Assembly: GCF_017916295.1 (NCBI RefSeq)
Contig: NZ_JAFMSS010000015.1
Span: forward strand, 1-64,000
Source: Rubellimicrobium arenae
GTDB taxonomy: Bacteria > Pseudomonadota > Alphaproteobacteria > Rhodobacterales > Rhodobacteraceae
DNA length: 64,000 bases
Direction of reading: 5' to 3'
The position numbers and the translations under genes were made by a program. Of this stretch, positions 44,778 through 53,679 are shown in pieces (within the stretch, counting starts at the first letter, position 1; each line of letters starts with the position of its first letter). The notes beneath the pieces were generated by a model. That model was not told where the DNA came from. It made no database searches and saw only the letters and a list, made by a program, of their open reading frames with translations.

Positions 44778-46235
44778 TCACCTCCGCTGGCCGACGTGGC
44801 GGCCGAGGCCGTCGGGGGTGGGGAGGTTTGCATGGGCTGCCGCGACGTGGTCCAGTTTCGCGCGGACGGCGGGCGGGGGTTCGGCGCTGGCGCGGGCGTT
44901 GAGGTCCATGTGGATCAGGAGGTGCTCGGAGGTCGCGAGGAGGCGGGTGCCTTCGCGCATCTCGTGCCAGAGGTGGACCTTCTTGCCTTTGGCCTCGATC
45001 ACCTGGGTCGTGACCGTGATGTCCTGGTCGCGGGCAACCTCGTCGAGGTGGCGGATGTGGGTCTCGGCGGTGAAGAGGCTGCGGCCCGCCGCGATGGCGT
45101 CGGCGTCGATGCCGACCATGCGCATGAAGCCGTCCGTGGCTAGGGCGAAGGCTTCGAGATACTTCGATTCCGTCATGTGGCCATTGTAGTCGAGCCAGTG
45201 GGCTGGGACGCGGACCCTGAAGGTGGGGAGGGGCTGGGTCCAGTCGGGCTCGGGCGCGTCGTTTGCCAGCGCCGTTTCGTGGCTCGCCAGCAGTTCGCCC
45301 GCGCCCCAGTTGGTGGCCTGCAGAGCCTTCTGGATGGCGATGAGGTTGTCGTCGCGGATGCGTTCGAGCTGGCGGATGGGGATATGGCCGGACTGCGCGT
45401 CGCTCTGCCCGGCGATGAGGTCCACAAGGGCGTCGTCGAACTCCGGCACGTCCATGAGCTTGGTCCAGGGCCAGCTCAGGCAGGGGCCGAACTGGGCCAT
45501 GAAGTGGCGCATCCCGGCCTCGCCCCCGGCGACGCGGTAGGTGTCGAAGACGCCGAGCTGCGCCCAGCGCAGGCCGAAGCCGTAGCGGACGATGTCGTCG
45601 AGCTCCTGCGTGGTGCAGATGCCGTCCTTGATGAGCCAGAGCGCCTCGCGCCAGAGGGCTTCGAGGAGGCGGTCGGCGACGAAGGCCTCGATCTCCTTGG
45701 CGATGCGGACGGGCTTCATGCCGAGGGTGGGGTAGAAGGTCATCGCCTTTGCGACGGTCTCCTCGGAGGTCTGCTGGCCGCCGACGACCTCGACCACCGG
45801 CAGCAGATACACCGGGTTGAAGGGGTGGGCGACGAGGAGGCGTTCGGGGTGCCGGAGCGGGGCCTGGAGGTCGGTCGGCTTGATGCCGGAGGTGGAGGAG
45901 GCGATCAGGGCGTCCGGCTTCGCGGTGGTCTCGGCCTCGGCGTAGACGCGGTGCTTGATGTCGAGCCGCTCGGGGACGGCCTCGACGATCAGGTCGGCGT
46001 CGCGGCAGGCGTCCGCGACAGAGGCGGCCATGCGGACGGTGCCTTTGGGGCGCCGGGGGGCAGTCAGGAGCTTGGCGTAGGCGGCGTCGGCGTTGGCGAG
46101 GGCCTCGTGGAGCCGCCGTTCCGCGTCCGGGGCGGGGTCGAAGACGGCGACGTCGTGGCCGTTCTCGAGGAGGCGCGCGACCCAGCCCGCGCCGATGACG
46201 CCGCCGCCGAGGACGGCCGTGTTCCGAATGGTCAT
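44778..46235 (-). CDS. lcdH: Carnitine 3-dehydrogenase fused to a betainyl-CoA thioesterase
   Basis: A 485-residue bifunctional protein. Residues 1-320 are a 3-hydroxyacyl-CoA-dehydrogenase-type enzyme with VLGGGVIGAGWVARLL (NAD), STSGIKPTDLQ and the catalytic His region AHPFNPVYLLPVVEVV. Residues 340-470 are a hotdog thioesterase with HWLDYNGHMTESKYLEAF. This fusion is known from Sinorhizobium carnitine metabolism: the first part oxidises L-carnitine to 3-dehydrocarnitine and the second releases glycine betaine from betainyl-CoA. The start overlaps the BKACE stop by one base (TGATG). Order and spacing show a single operon. Confidence 0.88.
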   Translation of the reverse strand: MTIRNTAVLGGGVIGAGWVARLLENGHDVAVFDPAPDAERRLHEALANADAAYAKLLTAPRRPKGTVRMAASVADACRDADLIVEAVPERLDIKHRVYAEAETTAKPDALIASSTSGIKPTDLQAPLRHPERLLVAHPFNPVYLLPVVEVVGGQQTSEETVAKAMTFYPTLGMKPVRIAKEIEAFVADRLLEALWREALWLIKDGICTTQELDDIVRYGFGLRWAQLGVFDTYRVAGGEAGMRHFMAQFGPCLSWPWTKLMDVPEFDDALVDLIAGQSDAQSGHIPIRQLERIRDDNLIAIQKALQATNWGAGELLASHETALANDAPEPDWTQPLPTFRVRVPAHWLDYNGHMTESKYLEAFALATDGFMRMVGIDADAIAAGRSLFTAETHIRHLDEVARDQDITVTTQVIEAKGKKVHLWHEMREGTRLLATSEHLLIHMDLNARASAEPPPAVRAKLDHVAAAHANLPTPDGLGRHVGQRR

Positions 46236-47143
46236 CAGGCCCACCGCTTCTGAAGCTTGAGTTTTTCCCGGACTTCGGCTGGAGAGAGGAGGCGGGCGCC
46301 GGTGCCCTCGATGGTCTGGCGGGCGCGGGCCACGAGGTCGCCGTTGGTGGCGAGCTGGCCGCGGCCCAGCCAGATGTTGTCCTCGAGCCCCACGCGGACA
46401 TGGCAGCCGCCGGCGACGGCAAGGCCCACGTAGGGGAGCTGGTTGCGGCCGATGGAGAAGGCGGACACCGTCCAGTCGGACGGCACGGCCTGCCGCATGG
46501 CGAGGAAGGTCGCGAGGTCGTCGGGCGCCCCCCAGGGGATGCCCATGCAGAGCTGGATCATGATGGGGTCGTCGAGCACGCCCTGGGATTGCAGCCACTT
46601 GGCGAGAAGGATGTGGCCGGTGTCGAAGGCCTCGATCTCGGGCCGGACGCCCAGGTCGCGCATCCGGCGCGCCATGGCGAGGAGCATCGCGGGGCTGTTG
46701 ACCATGATGTAGTCGCCCTCGCCGAAGTTCATCGTGCCGCAGTCGAGCGTGCAGATCTCGGGGAGGAGTCTCGCGACATGTTCGAGCCGCTCCTCGGCGC
46801 CGGCCATGTCGGTGCCCTTCTCGGCGGGGGGCAGCGGCGCGTCGGGGGAGCCGAGGGTGAGGTCGCCGCCCATGCCGGCGGTGAGGTTCAGGACCATGTC
46901 CTGGCCGGATTCGCGGATGTGCTGCACGACCTCGGCGTAGAGGTCGGGGTGGCGGGCGGCCTTGCCGGTCTGGGGGTCGCGGACGTGGATGTGGACGATC
47001 GCCGCGCCCTCGGCGTTCGCCTCCAGGCATGCGTCGGCGATCTGGCGCGGCGTGACGGGCACCTTGTCGGAGCGCCCGGTGGTGTCGCCCGCGCCGGTGA
47101 CGGCGCAGGTAATGAAGACGTCCCGGCTGGGTGTGAGTGCCAT
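46235..47143 (-). CDS. Beta-keto acid cleavage enzyme (BKACE), probable dehydrocarnitine cleavage
   Basis: A 302-residue TIM-barrel enzyme of the 3-keto-5-aminohexanoate cleavage family. The zinc-binding HxH is seen in AAIVHIHVRDP, with TLDCGTMNFGE, FDTGHILLAK and GLEDNIWLGRGQLATN further on. BKACEs exchange acetyl-CoA for part of a beta-keto acid. Beside carnitine dehydrogenase the substrate should be 3-dehydrocarnitine, giving betainyl-CoA and acetoacetate. An AAGGGAGC site lies before the ATG at 47143. It is the first gene of the minus-strand carnitine operon, divergent from the GlxA-type regulator. Confidence 0.87.
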   Translation of the reverse strand: MALTPSRDVFITCAVTGAGDTTGRSDKVPVTPRQIADACLEANAEGAAIVHIHVRDPQTGKAARHPDLYAEVVQHIRESGQDMVLNLTAGMGGDLTLGSPDAPLPPAEKGTDMAGAEERLEHVARLLPEICTLDCGTMNFGEGDYIMVNSPAMLLAMARRMRDLGVRPEIEAFDTGHILLAKWLQSQGVLDDPIMIQLCMGIPWGAPDDLATFLAMRQAVPSDWTVSAFSIGRNQLPYVGLAVAGGCHVRVGLEDNIWLGRGQLATNGDLVARARQTIEGTGARLLSPAEVREKLKLQKRWA

Positions 47144-47228
47144 GTCTGCTCCCTTGTTTGATGGCATCATGGCAACACGGGATTGAGGAATGCTTGACCC
47201 AACGCGCGGTGGTCTTAACGATTTGCGA

Positions 47229-48248
47229 ATGACCCAGCCGTTTGCCCTGACCATTCTCGTCCTTCCCGGAAGCTCGCTCATGACCGTGGCCTCGGTGGCC
47301 GAACCGTGGCGGGCCCTGAACCGGGTGAGCCCCGGGATCCGGGCCGACTGGCGGATCGTGACGCCGGACGGCGCGCCGGCGCTCCTGTCGAACGGCCTTC
47401 CCATGCCCGCGCAGGGCGCCCTGGGCCCCGAGGCCGCGGGCGACCTGCTGATCGTCGTGGCGGGGTTCGATGCGCTCGACCATGCGTCGCGGCCGGTGCT
47501 GGCGTCGCTGCGTCGGGCCCTGCCCCGGTTCGCGGCGGTCGCGGGGATCGAGTCGGGGGCCTGGGTGCTGGGCGCGCTCGGGGCGCTGGACGGGCGGCAG
47601 GCGACGGCGCATTGGGAGGACCTCGAGGACTTTGCCGCGCGGCATCCCAACGCCGACGTGCGGGCGGACCGCTGGGTGACCTGCGGGCGGGTGATGACGG
47701 CAGGCGGCGCCTCGCCGGCCTTCGATCTCATGCTGCATCTGATCCGCACGCGCTGGGGCGAGGCGGTCGCCTTGGATGTGGCGAGCGTGTTCGTCTACGA
47801 CGAGTCCCGTTCGGCCTCGGAGCCCCAGCCGCTGGTCAGCATGGGCCGCCTGGAGGCGCGGGAGCCCCGGCTGGCCGCGGCCGTGCGCGCCATGGAGCGG
47901 TCCATCGACCGGCCGCTGTCCACCCAGGCGCTGGCCCGGCGGGCGGGCGTGTCGGTCCGGCGGCTCGAGACGATGTTCCGGGCGGCGCTCGGCACCTCGC
48001 CGGGGGCGTATTACACGGGGCTGCGGCTGCTGGCGGCGCGGCGCCTGGTGGCCGATACGGCGCTGCCCCTGGGCGAGGTGGCGGTCCGGACGGGATTCGG
48101 GTCGCTCTCGGCCTTTTCGCGGGCGTTCCGGCGCGAGACGGGCATGACGGCGCGGGACGCCCGGGCCGCGGCGCGGCTGGCGCGCGCGGGCGGCCCGGCG
48201 GAGGACAGGGCCGGGGTCAGGCCAGCAGCCGCGCCAGCCCCTGGCTGA
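47229..48248 (+). CDS. GlxA/CdhR-type AraC-family regulator
   Basis: A 339-residue regulator. The N-terminal DJ-1/PfpI-like domain (LTILVLPGSSLMTVASVAEPWRALN, then VAGIESGAWVLGALGALDG) is typical of the GlxA/CdhR/GbdR group. The C-terminal AraC helix-turn-helix pair includes LSTQALARRAGVSVRRLETMFRAALG and VAVRTGFGSLSAFSRAFRRETG. CdhR activates carnitine dehydrogenase genes in Pseudomonas, and this gene is divergent from the carnitine operon with 85 bases between, so it is the likely activator. The ATG at 47229 fits homology better than the one at 47190. Its end overlaps the converging epimerase gene by 32 bases. Confidence 0.85.
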   Translation: MTQPFALTILVLPGSSLMTVASVAEPWRALNRVSPGIRADWRIVTPDGAPALLSNGLPMPAQGALGPEAAGDLLIVVAGFDALDHASRPVLASLRRALPRFAAVAGIESGAWVLGALGALDGRQATAHWEDLEDFAARHPNADVRADRWVTCGRVMTAGGASPAFDLMLHLIRTRWGEAVALDVASVFVYDESRSASEPQPLVSMGRLEAREPRLAAAVRAMERSIDRPLSTQALARRAGVSVRRLETMFRAALGTSPGAYYTGLRLLAARRLVADTALPLGEVAVRTGFGSLSAFSRAFRRETGMTARDARAAARLARAGGPAEDRAGVRPAAAPAPG

Positions 48249-49131
48249 TCGAGGTCCCGGCCCGAAGGCCCAGGAGCGCTTCCATCCGTTCGGTGGATCC
48301 GCGCGAATGACGGATGTCGCCGGCCCGGGCGGGCCCATGCTCGATCGGCGTGGGCGCTCCGCCGTTCAGATCGTCCAGGGTCGCCGCCAGGTCCAGCAGG
48401 CTGATCGAGCGCCCGGTGCAGACGTTCGATACGACGGCCTGCGGGGCCCGGGACAGGCGGTCCTGCGCCGCCAGAAGCGCCGCCACGACGTCGCCCACCT
48501 CGACGAAGTCGCGGGTCTGGAGTCCGTCGCCATGGATCAGGTGCGGCCGCCCGGCGCGGCGGTTGTCGAGGAAGCGCGCGACGACCCCGGCGTAGGGCGA
48601 GCGGGGGTCCTGCCCCGGCCCGTAGACGTTGAAGAGCCGCAGCGCGGCGGAGGGCAGGCCGTGGATGCCGTGGAGCGCGCGGGCGTGATGCTCGCAGGCG
48701 AGCTTGTCCACCCCGTAGGGCGAGATGGGGGCGGGGGCCATGTCCTCGGCGCAGGGGCGGTCGCCCTGGTCGCCGTAGACGGCCGCCGAGGAGGTCATGA
48801 CCACCGGTCGGTTCCCGGCCTTCCGGGCCGCCTCCAGCACGGTCAGGGTGCCCGTCTGGTTGACCTGGTGCGTGGCCAGGGGGTCGCGCAGGCAGGCCTC
48901 GACCGACACGTTCGCGGCGAGGTGGAAGACGCCGCACGCACCCTCCAGGCAGTCCCGGACGAGAGAGGCGTCGAGCACGCTTCCGGTGACGAGCCGGGCC
49001 TCGGGCAGGGGGCCGGTGCGGTTGGCGGACAGGTCGTCGAGGATGACCACGTCGTCCCCGCGGGCGAGCAGGGCCTGCACGAGGTGGGCTCCGATGAAGC
49101 CCGCGCCGCCTGTCACGAGCCAATGGGTCAT
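48217..49131 (-). CDS. NAD-dependent epimerase/dehydratase (UDP-glucose 4-epimerase-like)
   Basis: A 304-residue extended SDR with VTGGAGFIGAHLVQALL for NAD, MTSSAAVYGDQG and SPYGVDKLACEHHAR for catalysis (Ser, Tyr, Lys), and LRLFNVYGPGQDPRSPYAGVVARF. It would epimerise or modify a nucleotide sugar for surface polysaccharide. Its 3' end overlaps the regulator gene on the other strand. No other polysaccharide genes flank it. Confidence 0.83.
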   Translation of the reverse strand: MTHWLVTGGAGFIGAHLVQALLARGDDVVILDDLSANRTGPLPEARLVTGSVLDASLVRDCLEGACGVFHLAANVSVEACLRDPLATHQVNQTGTLTVLEAARKAGNRPVVMTSSAAVYGDQGDRPCAEDMAPAPISPYGVDKLACEHHARALHGIHGLPSAALRLFNVYGPGQDPRSPYAGVVARFLDNRRAGRPHLIHGDGLQTRDFVEVGDVVAALLAAQDRLSRAPQAVVSNVCTGRSISLLDLAATLDDLNGGAPTPIEHGPARAGDIRHSRGSTERMEALLGLRAGTSISQGLARLLA

Positions 49132-49363
49132 CGGCCTTGTCCTTCGCGCCCTTTCGACGTCGCTCCTGTTGGGGCCTGGGCCCGGCGGGGTCAAGCCCGC
49201 GCCGCGACGCCCCCGAGCCTCGGGGGACGATGGGTCACGGGGACCGTTGATCGTGCCGTGTCCCCACAATACATCCTCGGCGCTTGGCCGAACATCGGAA
49301 GACACGCCCCATGCCGCTTTGCCGACGCCCGGACGCCCCCCACCGCAGGGGCGCCGGGACCTG

Positions 49364-52252
49364 ATGGACAGGATCCTGCCGGAGGTCCTGGGCTGGGACG
49401 AAGGTCCCGTGGCCCGCATGGTCCGCAGCCACGACTGGGCCGCCACGCCGCTGGGCCTGCCGCGGGGCTGGCCACAGCCGCTCCGCACGCTCCTGGGCGT
49501 CATGATGGGGGCCAGCCAGCCCATGTTCGTGGCCTGGGGGGCGGAGCGGACGCTCATCTACAACGAGGCCTATGCGCGGATCCTGGCGGACCGGCATCCG
49601 GCCGCCCTGGGGGGCTCCTTCCTCGAGGTGTGGCACGAGATCCGGCACGACCTCGCGCCCATCGTCGATCGGGTCTTCCGGGGCGAGCCCGTGCAGATGG
49701 ACGACATCACGCTCCACATGGAGCGCTGGGGGTGTCCGGAGGAGGCGCACTTCGCCTTTTCCTACACGCCGGTGCGGGACGAGGAGGGCGCGGTCGCCGG
49801 CTTCTTCTGCGCCTGCCAGGAGATCACCGGACAGGTCATGGCCGAGCGGCGGATCCGGGACAGCGAGGCGCAGGCCCGGGCGGACGCGGAGCGCGTGCGG
49901 CTGGCGCTGGAGGCCGGGGCCATCGTGGGCACCTGGTCCTGGGACGTGGCGGCCGACGTGTTCCGGGCCGACGAACGGTTCGCGCGGTCCTTCGGGCTCG
50001 ACCCCGAGGCGTGCCGGCGCGGGTTGGGCATCGCGGAGGTGGTGCAGGGCGTGCATCCCGAGGACCTGCCGGGCCTGGATGCCGCGATGGACGCGGCGCT
50101 GGCGCGCGGCGGACCCTACCGCCACCAGTACCGGGTGCGCCAGCAGGACGGGACGTTCCGCTGGATCGAGGCCAACGGCCGCGTCGACCTGGGGCCGGAC
50201 GGACGCCCCTTGCGGTTCCCGGGCGTCCTCCTGGACGTCGAGGAGCGGCGGGCCGTCGAGGCCGAGCGCGACAGGGCCCGGCGGCTCCTGGAGGTCTTCG
50301 CCGAGGCGGTGCCCGGGGTGGTCTATGCCAAGGACCTCAATGGGCGGATGCTGGTGGCCAACCGCGGCACCACCGAGCTCATCGGCAAGCCGCCCCAGGA
50401 CTACCTGGGCCGGACGGATGCCGAATTCCTGGAGGACAAGGCCCAGGCCCAGGCCGTGATGGCCAACGACCGGCGCATCATGGAAAGCGGCCAGGCCGAG
50501 CAGATCGAGGAGGAGGTCCAGCGGCCCGACGGCACGCCCGCCTGGTGGCTGTCCACCAAGGCCCCGCTCCGGGACGCCGGCGGCGAGGTCGTGGGCCTGA
50601 TCGGGTCCTCCGTCGACATCACCGCCCGCAAGGAGGCCGAGATCGCCTTGGGCGAAAGCGAGGAGCGGTTCCGCAACATGGCCGACCACGCGCCGGTCAT
50701 GATGTGGGTGACCGATCCCCACGGCTTCTGCACCTACCTGAACCGCGCCTGGTACGACTTCACCGGCCAGACCGAGGCCGAGGCGCTGGGCCTGGGCTGG
50801 CTGGAGGCGACCCACCCGGACGACAAGGCCGAGGCGGAGCGCGTCTTTCTCGAGGCCAACGCCACGCGCTCGACCTTCCGGATCGAGTACCGGCTGCGCC
50901 GGGCGGACGGAGCCGGGCGCTGGGCGATCGACGCCGCCGCCCCGCGCTTTGGTCCGGGCGGGGAGTTCCTGGGCTACATCGGATCGGTCATCGACATCAC
51001 CGAGCGCAAGGAGGCCGAGGCCGCCCTGCAGGAGGTGAACGCGATCCTGGAGCGGCGCGTGGCCGAGGCCATCGCCGAGCGCGAGCAGGCCGAGGAGGCC
51101 CTGCGCCAGTCGCAGAAGATGGAGGCGGTGGGCCAGCTGACCGGCGGGATCGCGCACGACTTCAACAACATGCTGGCGGCGGTGGTGGGATCGCTCGACC
51201 TCCTGGGCCGCCGGATCGGAGCGGATGACGCGCGGTCCCGCCGCTACGTGGACGCGGCGATGGAGGGCGCGCGCCGGGCGGCGACCCTCACGCAGCGGCT
51301 CCTGGCCTTCTCGCGCCAGCAGCCGCTGCGGCCCGAGACGCTGGACGCGAACCGTCTCGTGCAGGGGATGTCGGACCTCCTGCGCGGGTCGCTGGGCGCG
51401 GGCGTCCGGCTGGAGACCGTGCTGGCCGGAGGGCTCTGGACCGCCAACGCCGATCCCAACCAGCTCGAGAACGTCATCCTGAACCTGGCCGTGAACGCGC
51501 GCGACGCGATGCCCGACGGGGGGCGGCTCACCATCGAGACGGCGAACGCCCATCTCGATTCGCATTACGTGGCGGCGCATCTGGGCATCCCGTCCGGGCA
51601 GTACGTCCTGATCGCCGTGAGCGACACGGGCACGGGGATGCCGCCCGAGGTGATCGCCCGCGCCTTCGATCCGTTCTTCACCACCAAGCCGGTCGGTCAG
51701 GGCACCGGGCTGGGGCTGAGCCAGGTCTACGGGTTCGTCCGGCAGTCCGGGGGCCATGTGAAGATCTATTCCGAGGTCGGGCAGGGCACCTGCGTCAAGA
51801 TCTACCTGCCCCGCATGACGAGCGCCGAGGCCCCGGACAATGCGGCCGAGGCTCCGGTCGAGCTGCCCCGCGGCGAGGCCGAGGAAACGGTGCTGGTCGT
51901 CGAGGACGAGCCCATGGTGCGCCAGTTCACCGTGGATGCCCTGGCCGAGCTGGGCTACCGCGTCCTGGAGGCGGACGGCGCCGCCGTCGCCCTGCGGCTC
52001 CTGGACGCGCATCCCGAGGTGACGCTGCTGTTCACCGACATCGTCATGCCCGACACCAACGGCCGCAAGCTGGCCGACGAGGCGCTGCGGCGGCGGCCGG
52101 GGCTGAAGGTCCTGTTCACCACGGGCTACACGCGCAACGCCGTGGTCCATAACGGCGTGCTGGACCCCGGCGTGCATCTCCTGGGCAAGCCCTTCACGCT
52201 CGAGGAGCTGGCGGCCAAGATGCGCGAGGTCCTGGACGGCCTGGCGCTCTGA
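49364..52252 (+). CDS. Multi-PAS hybrid histidine kinase with receiver
   Basis: A 962-residue cytosolic kinase. The N-terminal segment (SHDWAATPLGLPRGWP) and first PAS-like domain (SQPMFVAWGAERTLIYNEAYARIL) are followed by three PAS/PAC units (about 175-290, 300-425 and 430-550). A coiled stretch leads to GGIAHDFNN with His598. The HATPase core shows NLAVNARDAMPDGG, DTGTGM and GQGTGLGLSQVYG. The C-terminal receiver has FTDIVMPDTNG with Asp892. It has the same core architecture as the kinase at 8687-10672 but no KaiC partner. The ATG at 49364 is chosen over long upstream frames running through the epimerase. No terminator with a U-tract was found after it. Confidence 0.88.
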   Translation: MDRILPEVLGWDEGPVARMVRSHDWAATPLGLPRGWPQPLRTLLGVMMGASQPMFVAWGAERTLIYNEAYARILADRHPAALGGSFLEVWHEIRHDLAPIVDRVFRGEPVQMDDITLHMERWGCPEEAHFAFSYTPVRDEEGAVAGFFCACQEITGQVMAERRIRDSEAQARADAERVRLALEAGAIVGTWSWDVAADVFRADERFARSFGLDPEACRRGLGIAEVVQGVHPEDLPGLDAAMDAALARGGPYRHQYRVRQQDGTFRWIEANGRVDLGPDGRPLRFPGVLLDVEERRAVEAERDRARRLLEVFAEAVPGVVYAKDLNGRMLVANRGTTELIGKPPQDYLGRTDAEFLEDKAQAQAVMANDRRIMESGQAEQIEEEVQRPDGTPAWWLSTKAPLRDAGGEVVGLIGSSVDITARKEAEIALGESEERFRNMADHAPVMMWVTDPHGFCTYLNRAWYDFTGQTEAEALGLGWLEATHPDDKAEAERVFLEANATRSTFRIEYRLRRADGAGRWAIDAAAPRFGPGGEFLGYIGSVIDITERKEAEAALQEVNAILERRVAEAIAEREQAEEALRQSQKMEAVGQLTGGIAHDFNNMLAAVVGSLDLLGRRIGADDARSRRYVDAAMEGARRAATLTQRLLAFSRQQPLRPETLDANRLVQGMSDLLRGSLGAGVRLETVLAGGLWTANADPNQLENVILNLAVNARDAMPDGGRLTIETANAHLDSHYVAAHLGIPSGQYVLIAVSDTGTGMPPEVIARAFDPFFTTKPVGQGTGLGLSQVYGFVRQSGGHVKIYSEVGQGTCVKIYLPRMTSAEAPDNAAEAPVELPRGEAEETVLVVEDEPMVRQFTVDALAELGYRVLEADGAAVALRLLDAHPEVTLLFTDIVMPDTNGRKLADEALRRRPGLKVLFTTGYTRNAVVHNGVLDPGVHLLGKPFTLEELAAKMREVLDGLAL

Positions 52253-52278
52253 CGCCGGGCCCGAGCCGAAGCGGGCCG

Positions 52279-52307
52279 TTGGACTTCGCACGGCCCACGC
52301 CTACGAT
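52279..52307 (+). promoter_or_regulatory. Candidate sigma-70 promoter for the glycoside ABC operon
   Basis: TTGGAC (52279-52284), a 17-base spacer and TACGAT (52302-52307), 75 bases before the binding-protein ATG. A GGCCCG/CGGGCC hairpin (52258-52277) lies just upstream. Confidence 0.4.
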
Positions 52308-52382
52308 TCCCCCCAGAGCACGATGGTCCGGCCGGCGTCCTGCGACCGGACCCGACATAACATGCCAACGGGAGAGAATCGG

Positions 52383-53648
52383 ATGACGCGAGGGATGATC
52401 CGGGTCCTTGGGGCCTGCTCGGGGACGGCGCTCCTGGCGGGGGCCCTGTCCGCCCAGGAGGCCAGGACGATCCAGGTGGCCACCCATTACACCCAGGAGC
52501 AGGCGGCCCCGCTGCTCGCGTGCTTCGAGGCCTACGAGGCCGAGCATCCGGGCATCACCATCGAGCACCAGCAGACCGCCTATGGCGACTTCCTCCAGAC
52601 GATCCTGACCAGCCGCGTGGGCGGGACCGCGCCCGACATCTACAATGTGTATTCCGTCTGGGTTCCGCAGCTGGCCAGCGCGGGCGTCCTGGAGCCGCCG
52701 CCCGCCGGGGTCGCGGACTTCATCACCCAGAACTATTCGCCGGCCACCGTGGGCGCGGCCACCATCGGCGGCCAGCTCTGGGGCATCCCGACCGAGCTGT
52801 CGATCTACGCCCTGGTCTACAACAGGAAGCTCCTGGAGCAGGCGGGCTACGGCGAACCCCCCAGGACCTGGGCCGAGCTGCGCGAGATCGCCCAGAAGAT
52901 CACCACCACCAACGACCAGGGGAACATCGACGTGGGCGGCTACGCCTACGGGACTTCGGTGGCCGAGGGCGTGCATCCCTTCTACGCCCAGATGTTCGCC
53001 GAGGGCGTCGCCCCCTTTGCCGAGGACGGGCGATCCACCAACCTCACCTCGCCCGAGGCGGTGAAGGTCCTGAGCGAGCAGGCGGCGCTGTTCGCGGACG
53101 GCATCACCTCGAACGCGATCACGGTGGATAACTTCGCCTCGGGCGCCGTGGCTATGCAGATCTCGGCCAACTGGAACAAGTTCGGCTGGCAGGAGGCCTT
53201 CGGGGACCAGTTCGCCGACACCGTGGGCGTGGCCCCGATTCCCCATGACGGGGGCGAGGGCGGCACGATGCTGTATTCCTTCCTGTGGGCGGTCGACGCC
53301 ACCTCGGACGCGAAGGAGGAGTCCTGGGACCTGCTGAGCTACCTGAACACCCCGCGCGCGGACGGGCTGTCCTGCACCGGCGAGATGCTCGCGGGGATGG
53401 GCGCCTTCAGCGGCAACACCGCCGACCTCGAGCGGATGACGGCGGGCGGAGACGCCTTCGACAAGGCCTATGTGGAGGAGGTGACCTCGGGCCGGGCGGT
53501 GACGCAGCCCAACATCTGGCAGGCGGCCGAAGCCGACCGCATCCTGCGCGGCTACATCGACCAGGCCTGGGCGGGCTCCCTGTCCGCCGAGGAGGCGCTG
53601 GCCTCCGCCGACGCGGAGATCCAGGCCATCCTCGACGAGCAGCCCTGA
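52383..53648 (+). CDS. ABC sugar-binding protein (family 1)
   Basis: A 421-residue periplasmic protein with a signal peptide ending ALSAQ. It has the CUT1 binding-protein pattern: ATHYTQEQAAPLLACFEAYEAEHPGI, the TILTSRVGGTAPDIYNVY hinge region, LWGIPTELSIYALVYNRKLLEQAGY and a C-terminal VDATSDAKEESWDLLSYL. CGGGAGAG precedes the ATG. It heads a plus-strand operon with two permeases, an unknown gene and two NodB-like proteins. The ligand is probably an oligosaccharide or glycoside, given the GH4 enzyme opposite. Confidence 0.87.
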   Translation: MTRGMIRVLGACSGTALLAGALSAQEARTIQVATHYTQEQAAPLLACFEAYEAEHPGITIEHQQTAYGDFLQTILTSRVGGTAPDIYNVYSVWVPQLASAGVLEPPPAGVADFITQNYSPATVGAATIGGQLWGIPTELSIYALVYNRKLLEQAGYGEPPRTWAELREIAQKITTTNDQGNIDVGGYAYGTSVAEGVHPFYAQMFAEGVAPFAEDGRSTNLTSPEAVKVLSEQAALFADGITSNAITVDNFASGAVAMQISANWNKFGWQEAFGDQFADTVGVAPIPHDGGEGGTMLYSFLWAVDATSDAKEESWDLLSYLNTPRADGLSCTGEMLAGMGAFSGNTADLERMTAGGDAFDKAYVEEVTSGRAVTQPNIWQAAEADRILRGYIDQAWAGSLSAEEALASADAEIQAILDEQP

Positions 53649-53679
53649 CCCGGCGCGGACGGCTTCGGCGGAGGCGGCC

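Noticed and set aside
48797..49363. An N-terminal extension of the PAS kinase to 48797
   Set aside because: That stretch is antisense to the epimerase gene and has no domain resemblance; the ATG at 49364 fits the family start.
52258..52277. A terminator after the PAS hybrid kinase
   Set aside because: The GGCCCG/CGGGCC stem is short and no U-tract follows; it may just be chance in GC-rich DNA.
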